From contig QMOC01000089.1 of the NCBI GenBank assembly GCA_003648085.1, positions 1 through 8,123 of the forward strand: DNA of 8,123 bases. Direction: 5' to 3'. Below the pieces are notes generated by a model. It did not search any database and was not told the origin of the DNA. It saw only the letters and a program-made list of their open reading frames with translations. A program made the translations under genes and the position numbers. Numbering within the stretch: position 1 is the first letter of the stretch; each line of letters opens with the position of its first letter. Positions 1 to 6,869 of this stretch are shown in pieces. This DNA comes from Chloroflexota bacterium. Lineage in GTDB: Bacteria; Chloroflexota; Anaerolineae; B4-G1.

Positions 1-648
1 GCCCAACCACGGCGCTTCCCACCCCAGATCGTTGAGGAAACGGCGCAGACGCGGCCCAATACCCGGGTGGCGCTGCGCGATCAGCAAATCTGCCGGCGTA
101 TCCAGATCAAAGCGCGTAGCAGCCGAGGGGGGCAGGCTCTCAACCGGCAGACCGCCTTCGTGACCCAGCGCCCAGGCCACCGCGTTATCATTCGCTTCCT
201 GAGCGATCAGCGGTGCCACCTCTATCGCAGGAACAAACCCCACCCAATCGCAGGAGTGCAGGTTATTGGTGATCACCAGCCGCTCTGCCTCTCCCAAGCG
301 GGCCAGCACCTCGGCCCAGCGCTCGGCGCTCAGCAACGGGGCCGATGCGCCTCCGCTGTATAACACGCGCTGCGCATCATACCGCTCAATCAATCCGGCC
401 AGCCGCCGCCCGAAGTGAAAGGCCTCTCCCGGTGGATCGAGATCCACCTCAACGGGAAGATCGGCCAGCGCCTCGCCCCAGGCGGGATCATCGGTAGCGA
501 CCACAGCCCGGCCAATCGTGCCCGTGCACAGCAATGCCTCCAGCAGATCACGGGCCGCAGCCCGGTGCGCCCCGTCCAGCGCCCGTTCCACCTCGCTCTG
601 GCCCCACCCCCCGACCAGGAGGAACAGGGTTACTTCCCCAGCCACCAC
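1..648 (-). CDS. Probable nucleotidyltransferase-fold (GT-A/MobA-CofC-like) protein, 3' end outside window
   Basis: An open frame of 216 codons runs from a GTG at 648 to the window edge, so the C-terminus is missing. No product is certain. The late motif FDLDTPADL (about residues 191-199) resembles the aspartate-rich 'D-x-D-x-P-x-D-L' segment near the end of CofC/MobA/IspD-type nucleotidyltransferases. The early stretch LFLLVGGWGQ sits where these enzymes carry the glycine-rich NTP-binding loop, and VVATDDPAW resembles the second strand of the fold. A central YSGGASAPLLS and a TNNLHSCDW segment add to the resemblance. The usual Arg/Lys of the G-G-x-G-x-R-x(n)-K signature is not evident, so activity is doubtful. 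Start choice: AGGGG at 655-659 lies 6 nt before GTG 648 and 9 nt before an alternative GTG at 645, and a TAG at 658-660 closes the frame upstream. It follows hpf after 67 nt and may be cotranscribed. It could be a cofactor- or sugar-nucleotide-related enzyme, or a non-catalytic homologue. Confidence 0.6.
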   Translation of the reverse strand, partial: MVAGEVTLFLLVGGWGQSEVERALDGAHRAAARDLLEALLCTGTIGRAVVATDDPAWGEALADLPVEVDLDPPGEAFHFGRRLAGLIERYDAQRVLYSGGASAPLLSAERWAEVLARLGEAERLVITNNLHSCDWVGFVPAIEVAPLIAQEANDNAVAWALGHEGGLPVESLPPSAATRFDLDTPADLLIAQRHPGIGPRLRRFLNDLGWEAPWLG

Positions 649-665
649 ACCCTTCCCCTATGCAT

Positions 666-687
666 AGAGGCGGGGTAACCCGCCCCT
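666..687 (-). other. Strong intergenic RNA hairpin upstream of the NTP-transferase-like gene
   Basis: Read as minus-strand RNA, 679-687 pairs with 666-674 to give a 9-bp stem (core GGCGGG/CCCGCC, one G-U wobble) with a UUAC loop. It sits 7 nt before the Shine-Dalgarno of the next gene. No U-tract follows, so it is not a classical intrinsic terminator. It could be an mRNA 3'-end stabiliser for hpf, a processing site or a weak attenuator. A perfect 10-bp palindrome, CTATGCATAG (658-667), overlaps its distal edge. The structure is seen in the sequence; the role is inferred. Confidence 0.4.
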
Positions 688-715
688 GGTGGGACAACCC
701 TGCTCCTATCAAGTT

Positions 716-1255
716 TCAGGCCAGTTCCGGCTGCAACAAACCGTAGTTGCCGTCATCCCGCTTATACACCACATTGATGGCATCCTCGTCCGCATTCAAG
801 AAGACGTAGAAGCGGTGACCCAGTAACTCCATTTGCTCAATTGCCTCCTCCGGCGTCATCGGTCGGACCTCGAAGCGCTTGATGCGGACGATCTCCCCCT
901 CCGTCTCCTCCACCGGCTCCTCAATGGGGAGTTCCTCAGCGGCGGCCGCATGCCACCGATTCCGACGCTTGCCTTTGTAACGCGCAATCTGACGATACAT
1001 CTTATCCAACACCGCGTCAATCGAAGCAAACATATCACTGGTACGCTCCTCAGCCCGCAAGATCGTACCATGCACCCGCACCGTCAACTGCGCGACCTGC
1101 CGATGAGCAGCACTGCGCGTGTTCTCGACCGTCAAGTCAACCCGTGCCTCATCAATCCAGGGCAAGTAGCGATCCAGTTTCCCAACCTTCCGCTCTACAT
1201 ACTCTCTTAAACGCGGAGTCACTTCCATATTCCGAGCCAAGATAGACACTTCCAT
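716..1255 (-). CDS. hpf: Long-form ribosome hibernation promoting factor
   Basis: This 179-residue protein is the long HPF type, which pairs 70S ribosomes into inactive 100S dimers under starvation or stationary phase. Residues 1-100 form the S30AE/YfiA-like domain (opening MEVSILARNMEVTP, helix YVERKVGKLDRYL at 19-31, and a basic end KGKRRNRW at 94-101) that binds the 30S decoding region. An acidic, Ala-rich linker spans about 102-120. Residues 121-175 are the C-terminal dimerisation domain, with the hallmarks VRIKRFEVRPM, EAIEQMELLGHRFYVFLNA and NVVYKRDDGNYGL. Short HPF/YfiA proteins lack this domain. The ATG at 1255 is chosen because a near-perfect Shine-Dalgarno precedes it and the protein then starts exactly at the family N-terminus. 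The open frame continues upstream to an ATG at 1399, but that extension is non-family sequence crossing the intergenic hairpins. I see no convincing promoter directly upstream. Expression may come by read-through from comF or from an unrecognised stress promoter. Confidence 0.95.
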   Translation of the reverse strand: MEVSILARNMEVTPRLREYVERKVGKLDRYLPWIDEARVDLTVENTRSAAHRQVAQLTVRVHGTILRAEERTSDMFASIDAVLDKMYRQIARYKGKRRNRWHAAAAEELPIEEPVEETEGEIVRIKRFEVRPMTPEEAIEQMELLGHRFYVFLNADEDAINVVYKRDDGNYGLLQPELA

Positions 1256-1259
1256 GGGG

Positions 1260-1268
1260 TCACCTCCT
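1260..1268 (-). promoter_or_regulatory. Strong Shine-Dalgarno of hpf
   Basis: The minus strand reads AGGAGGTGA, an almost complete anti-16S match, with the GGAGG core 7 nt before ATG 1255. It decides the start of hpf against the longer frame beginning at 1399. Confidence 0.85.
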
Positions 1269-1325
1269 GTAACAAGTTTGGTGTAGAGACAACACTCAAA
1301 AGAGCATCGAAAAATACTCCGGACG

Positions 1326-1361
1326 CCCCACTTCAGCGGGGGGTTCCCGGCTGAAGCCGGG
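1326..1361 (-). repeat. REP-like twin hairpin between comF and hpf
   Basis: Two adjacent stem-loops are separated by 4 nt. On the minus strand the first is CCCGGC-TTCA-GCCGGG (1346-1361). The second is CCCCGC-TGAA-GTGGGG (1326-1341), with one G-U wobble in RNA that would be an A-C mismatch on the other strand. Loops and stems are mirror images, so CTTCAGC at 1331-1337 is also complementary to GCTGAAG at 1350-1356. A single longer hairpin is therefore an alternative fold. Such paired palindromes are typical of REP/BIME-type dispersed repeats mobilised by Y1 (RAYT) transposases. They can also stabilise or end transcripts. No U-run follows directly, so a terminator role is not supported. No second copy lies in this window, so dispersal is unproven. 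Confidence 0.6.
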
Positions 1362-1388
1362 CCTCCACTCAATTTTTCTGATGCACTC

Positions 1389-2108
1389 TCAACGCGCACG
1401 GGCTAACGTCAAAGCCCGCACACCACGCGCCCCACCCTCGCGCAGGGCTACTGCGCAGGCCTCCAATGTAGCGCCCGTGGTACATACATCGTCAACCAGT
1501 AGTACTTGCTTTCCGGCCAATGCGTTGCTGGAGCAACAGAAAGCGTCGCGCACATTCTCCTTCCGCTGCTTGGCATTAAGTTTGACTTGCGAGGCTGTCG
1601 CACGCTGCCGTACCAACGTCCGCTCATCCACCGCCAGCCCGACCCGGCGGGCCATCTCGCGGGCCAGCAACGCTGCCTGATTGTATCCACGCTCGCGCAG
1701 ACGGGCAGCGTGCAGTGGAACGGGCACCACCACGTCCGCCGGTATCGGATGTTGCATCCAGTACTCCGCCATCATGGCCCCTAGAGGTTCAGCCAACGCG
1801 GTCAGCCGACGGTATTTGAACCGGTGCATTGCCTCACGGAGTACTCCTTCAAAATAGACGACCGAGCGTATACACTCGATCTGCAAGGGAGCAGTTTGGC
1901 AACGTGCACAGAGACCGCTGGCCACGACCGCGTCTCCGCAGCGAGTGCAAAAAGGGGGCTCGATATGAGGAATCTGAGCCAGGCAATCAGCGCATAGCCA
2001 CACGCCCACCTGATGACAACCAACACAGCGGGGGGGAAAAAGGAGATTAAGAAACCACGTCTGAAGGCCACGGATTGTCAGTACGGCTGATGTTCGGGGT
2101 ACGACCAT
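1389..2108 (-). CDS. comF: ComF family protein (double zinc ribbon plus phosphoribosyltransferase-fold domain)
   Basis: This 239-residue protein has the full ComFC/GntX architecture. Eight cysteines in CxxC pairs (C28/C31, C39/C42, C54/C57, C67/C70) form an N-terminal double zinc ribbon. The C-terminal type I PRTase fold shows PVPLHAARLRERGYNQ (129-144), TASQVKLNAKQRKENV (171-186) and the PRPP-loop motif VLLVDDVCTTGAT (202-214), with the two acidic residues D206 and D207 intact. In Firmicutes and Gram-negative transformers, ComF homologues are cytoplasmic proteins needed for DNA uptake and processing of incoming single strands; the chemistry is not settled. It starts 4 nt after the tadC stop with only a poor Shine-Dalgarno (GAG), so translational coupling to tadC is likely. 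Homologues also occur in non-competent bacteria, so competence is inferred from context. The protein shows no truncation or frameshift. Confidence 0.93.
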   Translation of the reverse strand: MVVPRTSAVLTIRGLQTWFLNLLFPPRCVGCHQVGVWLCADCLAQIPHIEPPFCTRCGDAVVASGLCARCQTAPLQIECIRSVVYFEGVLREAMHRFKYRRLTALAEPLGAMMAEYWMQHPIPADVVVPVPLHAARLRERGYNQAALLAREMARRVGLAVDERTLVRQRATASQVKLNAKQRKENVRDAFCCSSNALAGKQVLLVDDVCTTGATLEACAVALREGGARGVRALTLARAR

Positions 2109-2112
2109 CTAC

Positions 2113-3069
2113 TCAGGGGAAACCAAAAAGATTAAACGCCGGTATCTGCACCGTCATCAATTTTATGGCAGCCGGCCCCAGCAGGACAATGAAAATAGCC
2201 GGGAAGATCAGAAAAGCGACTGGGGGCAATATTTTGAGCGTCGCTGCGCGGGCCAGTTCTTCGGCCCGCTGTCGCCGCCGCACGCGCATCTGATCCGATT
2301 GAATGCGCAGCACTCTGGCAATGCTGACACCCAGTTGTTCCGCCTGAATGATGGCTGCCACGAAAGTTGCCACGTCCGGGACCTCCATGCGATCCGACAT
2401 GTCACGCAGTGCGTCGCGGCGCAGTTTGCCCAACTGGATCTCCTGGAGCACCCGCCGAAAGGCCAGGCTCAGGTCATCATCCCACTTCTCAGCCACCCTG
2501 GCCATAGCAGCCTCAAAACTTAAACCCGCCTCAACGCATATGGTCAACAAATCAAGCGCATTGGGCAGCGACCTGATGATGGAGTGCTGACGTCTCCGGA
2601 TCTTCCTCCCCAGCCACAACACCGGCAAATAATAACCCAATCCAACCGCCGCGCCGACCAGCAGCACACGTCGTAGGAGATCCAAATTCTTTCCCAGCAG
2701 CAATACAGCAAATCCCAGCCCTCCCAGTAGGAGCGCTGCCAGCAGGCGAATACCCCAGAACTCCCTGGGCCCCCAGCCGTAGGGATTGCCCGCCAGGTCA
2801 AGTTTATGCTGAATTGCCTCCATGCTCTTCCGTGGTGTGAAGCGCGTCACAAACTGGGCCAGGCTTCTCAGCAAAGGTGCCAGCACACGCTCAGTGAGAG
2901 GTCGCGCCAGTTCGATCTCCTCCAGCGTAGGTGGCCGTTCCAACGCACCAAACCTGGCCAGACGGTCTTCAATGGAGTCAGGCTGCCGTTGCCGAGCCAG
3001 ACCGATAATGATGAAGAGCAACCCTACCAGTATAAGTAAGCCTATGACGGCCAGAACCACAATCTCCAT
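2113..3069 (-). CDS. tadC: Tad pilus inner-membrane platform protein TadC (type II secretion F domain)
   Basis: This 318-residue polytopic protein forms, with TadB, the membrane platform on which the CpaF ATPase acts during Flp pilus assembly. A transmembrane helix lies at about 3-25, followed by a cytoplasmic segment, two hydrophobic segments at about 107-126 and 134-153, the T2SSF domain at about 163-295, and a final hydrophobic segment at about 283-302. Family hallmarks visible are LPNALDLLTICVEAGLSFEAA (168-188), QAEQLGVSIARVLR (242-255), RRRQRAEELARAATLKILPP (264-283) and LIFPAIFIVLLGPA (287-300). The RAEE-A motif and the closing LLGPA distinguish TadC from TadB. A purine-rich GGGAAGG lies about 7 nt before ATG 3069. 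The gap from tadB is 34 nt and the gap to comF is 4 nt. The length is normal and there is no sign of disruption. Confidence 0.94.
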   Translation of the reverse strand: MEIVVLAVIGLLILVGLLFIIIGLARQRQPDSIEDRLARFGALERPPTLEEIELARPLTERVLAPLLRSLAQFVTRFTPRKSMEAIQHKLDLAGNPYGWGPREFWGIRLLAALLLGGLGFAVLLLGKNLDLLRRVLLVGAAVGLGYYLPVLWLGRKIRRRQHSIIRSLPNALDLLTICVEAGLSFEAAMARVAEKWDDDLSLAFRRVLQEIQLGKLRRDALRDMSDRMEVPDVATFVAAIIQAEQLGVSIARVLRIQSDQMRVRRRQRAEELARAATLKILPPVAFLIFPAIFIVLLGPAAIKLMTVQIPAFNLFGFP

Positions 3070-3103
3070 ATCAGCCTTCCCTCGCTCAGAAGTCCGTCAC
3101 TCA

Positions 3104-4039
3104 CTACACATCAATATCCACAATCTTGCGGATGATCAGAAAACCCAACACGATTCCCAGAATTGCTATGCCAATCATAACCCACCCACAGCGATGGACG
3201 AACAACAGCGACATGAACTCAGGATTGATGAAGTAAACGAGCACCGCCAAGATAACCGGGATGGCGCTGAGCATGACGCCTGCACCACGACCATAGGCCG
3301 TGAGAGCACGGATCTCGCCTTTAATCCGAATCCGCTCTCGAATGGTATAACTGATCGTATCCAACACCTCGGCCAGATTGCCGCCCACCTCACGTTGCAC
3401 GCTGATCGCCGTGACCATCATGTCCAGGTCATCGCTGGGAACGCGGCGTAGCATATTGCTCAGCGCCTGCTCCAACGTCAGGCCTAACTGCACCTCCCGC
3501 ACCACCCGACCGAATTCGGTGGAGATCGGTGGCACCATCTCCTCCGCCACTGCTTCCATCGCCTGCAAGATGCTGTAGCCTGCGCGGAGGGAATTGACTA
3601 TCAGATTGATGGTGTCGCTCAGTTGATCGTCGAATGCCCGTAGTCGTCGCCGTCGCACAAGCGCGATGTACCAACGAGGGATAAAGAATCCTCCCACACA
3701 GGCCAACACCGTTGGCAAGACATGGCGCGTCAGAAGATAGGCTGCACCTCCACACAGGATCATCACAATCAACGTTGTCGCCAGAAACTCGCCCACCGTT
3801 AACTGAATGTCCGCACGTGCTAACTGGGTGGCCAGGTCAGCCGCCACCCCACTGCGGGCCAGCGCCCGGTCAAGAGCATCTCCCAACGGCGAACGACGCT
3901 CTGCAGCAACAGTCGTTTCCACCTCCTCCAGACCTAGCCGTTCCTCGACGAGGGAACGACCGGTCCGGCGGGTCATGATAAGCCCCCCCACTATCACACC
4001 CAAGCCGATTATCGCAAGCGCTACCGATATCCAGAGCAT
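3104..4039 (-). CDS. tadB: Tad pilus inner-membrane platform protein TadB (type II secretion F domain)
   Basis: This 311-residue protein is the second platform subunit of the Tad/Flp pilus motor. The N-terminal helix is at about 3-22 and a cytoplasmic region follows. Hydrophobic segments lie at about 86-103 and 108-128, the T2SSF domain at about 135-265, and two C-terminal membrane segments at about 256-272 and 284-303. TadB-specific signatures are the run FDDQLSDTINLIVNSLRAGYS (136-156), EFGRVVREVQLG (175-186), DDLDMMVTAISVQREVGGNLAEVL (203-226) and RERIRIKGEIRALTAYGR (234-251). VGGNLAEVLD is the most characteristic. ATG 4039 is preceded by GGAGG 7 nt upstream. An overlapping ATG in the Shine-Dalgarno lies in another frame. 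The gene follows cpaF after 52 nt and is probably in the same transcript. The sequence is ordinary for the family and intact. Confidence 0.95.
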   Translation of the reverse strand: MLWISVALAIIGLGVIVGGLIMTRRTGRSLVEERLGLEEVETTVAAERRSPLGDALDRALARSGVAADLATQLARADIQLTVGEFLATTLIVMILCGGAAYLLTRHVLPTVLACVGGFFIPRWYIALVRRRRLRAFDDQLSDTINLIVNSLRAGYSILQAMEAVAEEMVPPISTEFGRVVREVQLGLTLEQALSNMLRRVPSDDLDMMVTAISVQREVGGNLAEVLDTISYTIRERIRIKGEIRALTAYGRGAGVMLSAIPVILAVLVYFINPEFMSLLFVHRCGWVMIGIAILGIVLGFLIIRKIVDIDV

Positions 4040-4091
4040 CCTTCATCCTCCACTCGCTACCCTGCCCCCACCGTAGAGCGTGAAACAGAAT

Positions 4092-5465
4092 CTAATACCG
4101 CAGCCTTCGCCCGGCACCAAAGATGGTAGGCGGCAGATGAATGTCGGAGGCCTCAATCTTCTCTATGAACTTAGGACGCAGGCCCGTAGGCCGTAGTGCA
4201 CCGACTACCCGACCATTCTCGTACCCGGCCAACTCAAATTTGAAAAGGTCGGACATGGTGACCACATCCCCCTCCATCCCTTCAATCTCCGCAATGGACA
4301 CGATCTTGCGAGAGCCGTCCCGCATGCGCTCCAGATGTACAACCGCATCCAGCGCGGAAGCGATCTGCTCACGGATGGCCCGATGGGGCAGGTCCATCCC
4401 CGCCATCAGAACCATATTTTCCAGACGGGCCAGCGCATCACGTGGGCTGTTGGCATGAACGGTGGTCATGCTCCCTTCGTGGCCGGTATTCATCGCCTGG
4501 AGCATATCAAAGGCCTCAGGACCGCGACACTCGCCTACGATGATACGGTCTGGGCGCATCCGCAAACTGTTGATCACCAGGTCTCGAATGGTGACCGCGC
4601 CCCGCCCTTCGATATTGGGCGGGCGCGATTCTAACGTCACGACGTGTTCCTGGCGTAATTGCAATTCGGCGGCATCCTCAATGGTGATGATACGCTCACC
4701 TTCAGGGATAAAACCAGAGAGGATGTTCAACAGGGTCGTCTTACCGGAACCGGTGCCCCCTGAGATCAAAATGTTCAGTTTTGCCACCACGCAAGCCCTG
4801 AGTAACTCCATCGCTTCCGGTGTGACAGTGCCCAACTCAATCAACTTTTCGACCGTAAGGGGGATTTTATAGAACTTACGAATCGTGAGCACTGGTCCGA
4901 TCAGAGAGATCGGTGGGATCACCGCATTCACCCGGGAGCCATCTTGAAGACGCGCATTCACATAGGGAGAACTTTCATCAATGCGCCGTCCCAGAGGAGC
5001 GATGATGCGCTCGATAATGCGCATCAGGTGCTCATCCGATTCAAAGACAGCCTTCGTGCGCTGGATTTTTCCTTCGCGCTCGATGTAGATATTCTTGGCC
5101 CCGTTCACCATAATCTCAGTGATGGTGGGATCGGCCAGAAACGGCTCCAGTGGTCCCAGGCCCAATATCTCTGCCACGATCTGCTCAAACAGCCGCTGTC
5201 GCTCCGCCCGACTGAGGACAATGTTCTCTTGAGCCAGGATGTCGTTGTACATCTCCTCGATCGTGCGACGTACCTCATCCGTCTTGGTGACATCCATCGT
5301 CGGGTCCAGATCCGCAATCAACTTGTTCTGGATGCGCGCCTTAAGGTCCAAGTAGGCATCTTGAGCCGGAGACGGTGGCTGGCGACGCACGCGCAACTCA
5401 GCCATCCGTGCAGGCCCACGCGTAGCCTTTTCCTCTTCTCTTTGAATTCGCCTCAGTAATGACAT
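4092..5465 (-). CDS. cpaF: Tad pilus assembly ATPase CpaF/TadA (secretion ATPase, GspE superfamily)
   Basis: This 457-residue cytoplasmic hexameric ATPase energises Flp pilin polymerisation through TadB/TadC. A basic, charged N-terminal tail (1-35) precedes the N-terminal domain, which contains the CpaF signature VAEILGLGPLEPFLADPTIT (97-116) followed by EIMVNG (117-122) and RIDESSPYVNARLQDGSRVN (161-180). The catalytic core has Walker A GGTGSGKT (236-243), an Asp box around IITIEDAAELQL (259-270), the Walker B region RIIVGECRG (307-315) with E312, and the His box TGHEGSMTTVHANS (327-340). All catalytic elements are intact. ATG 5465 follows a GAGGTGAGG Shine-Dalgarno. It lies 50 nt after cpaE and 52 nt before tadB, as in canonical cpaE-cpaF-tadB-tadC clusters. 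Like many Flp motors it has no separate retraction ATPase next to it. If retraction occurs, this enzyme would be the candidate, as reported for Caulobacter CpaF. Confidence 0.97.
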   Translation of the reverse strand: MSLLRRIQREEEKATRGPARMAELRVRRQPPSPAQDAYLDLKARIQNKLIADLDPTMDVTKTDEVRRTIEEMYNDILAQENIVLSRAERQRLFEQIVAEILGLGPLEPFLADPTITEIMVNGAKNIYIEREGKIQRTKAVFESDEHLMRIIERIIAPLGRRIDESSPYVNARLQDGSRVNAVIPPISLIGPVLTIRKFYKIPLTVEKLIELGTVTPEAMELLRACVVAKLNILISGGTGSGKTTLLNILSGFIPEGERIITIEDAAELQLRQEHVVTLESRPPNIEGRGAVTIRDLVINSLRMRPDRIIVGECRGPEAFDMLQAMNTGHEGSMTTVHANSPRDALARLENMVLMAGMDLPHRAIREQIASALDAVVHLERMRDGSRKIVSIAEIEGMEGDVVTMSDLFKFELAGYENGRVVGALRPTGLRPKFIEKIEASDIHLPPTIFGAGRRLRY

Positions 5466-5515
5466 TTCCTCACCTCACCCCTCTAGCCAGCCTGAAACAC
5501 TCCCAACCCGCCCTC

Positions 5516-6853
5516 TCATCGCTCAAAGGCTTGTCTTAGCCGCAGCAGACCCGTCCCTCCCGTTTCCCTCACTACTGCCGGTGCCTCCCCCTGCTCCTCT
5601 TCACCTTCCTCAGCCTCCGACAACTTACTACAGACGTATTTGGCAAGCCGCAGGATACTCTGGGAAATGGGCCGATTCCGATCGCGCATGATGAGCGGCA
5701 CACCACGGTTGGCAGCCGCCACCGCTGAACGCTCATCCAACGGGATCTGGACTGCCACGGGTATCATCGCCTGCTCAATCTGCTCTACCCGAATACCCAG
5801 GCGCCGGTCCACACCGTTAACTACCAACGCGATCCTCTCCATCGGATAGTGGAGTCTCTCCGCTACTTCGAGGAACAGCCGGGCGCTCTTAATGGCCGGG
5901 ATGTTCGGCGCCACGACAAGCACGATCAGCGCCGCAGCGTCAAAGACGGTCAATGCAATATCATCTATCCAACTCCACATATCCACGACGATGATATTAA
6001 ACTCCTCGCGCATCAACCTCAAGATCGCTCCAAGCGCTGAATTACCTCCCCCTCCCTCATCCGACGACGTGCTGAGCAGCAAGCTCTCCGCCGCTTCTGG
6101 ATGAGGTGGGGCCAACAGTACCTTGATTCCCGACCCATGAGGGGTCAGCACGCTGCCCAGCATGTCACCGTCCAGATCGTCAATTTGGGGCACCAGGTCT
6201 GCGATGCTTCGACTGGCCTGTAAGTTGAGCATCACCCCCACATCACCGAACTGGAGGTTGGTATCCATAAGCGCGACCTTCTGTCCGCTGCCAACCATCT
6301 GTTGCAACGCGATCGCCAGGTTGACCGCTATAGTCGTACACCCCGCGCCGCCTTTGGGACTGAAGACAGCAATAATATCTCCCTCACGCAAAGCCCGACG
6401 CCCCTCACCCGGGACAGTCACATGAGCAGCCGGTTGTACAGGTGCTATCATCGCCGCCCGGGTCTTCCCCGTCTCGTAGACCCGACGGATGGTGTTCATC
6501 AGTTCGTCACCACTGGGCGGCTTGGTGAGATAGTCCCTCGCACCAGCAAGCATCGCCCGGCGCAAGTAGTCAGTCTCGCCTTGCACGGAGAGCATCACCA
6601 CTTGAGCCGTCGGCACCTCTCGCAGAAGCACCTCCGTTGCAGTGATGCCATCCATACCGGGCATGTTAATGTCCATAAGGACGATGTGAGGCTGGAACTG
6701 TTTGGCCAGTTCAATGCCTTCCGGTCCCGAGGCTGCCGCACCGACGACTTTGATGTCGGCATCGAAGGAGAGCAGTTTGCGCAGGTTCTCCCGCGTCTCA
6801 GCAACGTCGTCAATGATCAGGACGCGGATCCTCTCACCAACCGGTTGCCTCAC
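5516..6853 (-). CDS. cpaE: CpaE/TadZ-like protein: response-regulator receiver fused to MinD/ParA-type ATPase
   Basis: This 445-residue protein probably positions or activates the Tad machine. Residues 8-125 are a receiver domain with every catalytic element: D15/D16, phospho-acceptor D61 in VLMDINMPGMDG, S89 and K111 in LTKPP. After a linker, residues 158-410 form a MinD/ParA-like domain. Its deviant Walker A is KGGAGCTT (167-174): the signature lysine K167 remains, but the P-loop lysine before the Thr is Cys172. MDTNLQFGDVGVMLNL (196-211) is the switch region, and IIVVDMWSWIDD (287-298) occupies the Walker B position. LDERSAVAAANRGVPLI (372-388) is typical of CpaE. An acidic tail (412-421) ends in a basic amphipathic stretch, LLRLRQAFER. 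CpaE proteins often have degenerate receivers and altered P-loops; here the receiver looks fully functional. The GTG at 6853 is chosen from its Shine-Dalgarno. The partner kinase is not in the window. Confidence 0.92.
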   Translation of the reverse strand: MRQPVGERIRVLIIDDVAETRENLRKLLSFDADIKVVGAAASGPEGIELAKQFQPHIVLMDINMPGMDGITATEVLLREVPTAQVVMLSVQGETDYLRRAMLAGARDYLTKPPSGDELMNTIRRVYETGKTRAAMIAPVQPAAHVTVPGEGRRALREGDIIAVFSPKGGAGCTTIAVNLAIALQQMVGSGQKVALMDTNLQFGDVGVMLNLQASRSIADLVPQIDDLDGDMLGSVLTPHGSGIKVLLAPPHPEAAESLLLSTSSDEGGGGNSALGAILRLMREEFNIIVVDMWSWIDDIALTVFDAAALIVLVVAPNIPAIKSARLFLEVAERLHYPMERIALVVNGVDRRLGIRVEQIEQAMIPVAVQIPLDERSAVAAANRGVPLIMRDRNRPISQSILRLAKYVCSKLSEAEEGEEEQGEAPAVVRETGGTGLLRLRQAFER

Positions 6854-6859
6854 ACTATG

Positions 6860-6869
6860 CCTCCCTCCT
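6860..6869 (-). promoter_or_regulatory. Shine-Dalgarno of cpaE, overlapping the cpaB stop
   Basis: The minus strand reads AGGAGGGAGG. The GGGAGG core is 6 nt before the GTG start at 6853, and the 5' end overlaps the cpaB TAG (6868-6870). It supports the non-ATG start of cpaE and suggests coupled translation of the two genes. Confidence 0.7.

Noticed and set aside
1346..1378. Plus-strand terminator: hairpin followed by a short T-run at 1373-1377
   Set aside because: The T-run is separated from the stem by about 11 nt, and no plus-strand gene would need a terminator here.
1256..1399. N-terminal extension of hpf starting at ATG 1399
   Set aside because: The added residues are not HPF-like, would be translated through the hairpin pair, and would overlap the comF end. 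The near-perfect Shine-Dalgarno before 1255 marks the real start.
2822..3451. A 209-codon plus-strand open frame
   Set aside because: It lies antisense across tadC and tadB, which have clear family motifs. Its composition is Arg/Ser/His-rich, as expected for a shadow frame, and it shows no domain hallmarks.
4944..5459. A 171-codon plus-strand open frame
   Set aside because: It is the antisense shadow of the N-terminal part of cpaF, without family features.
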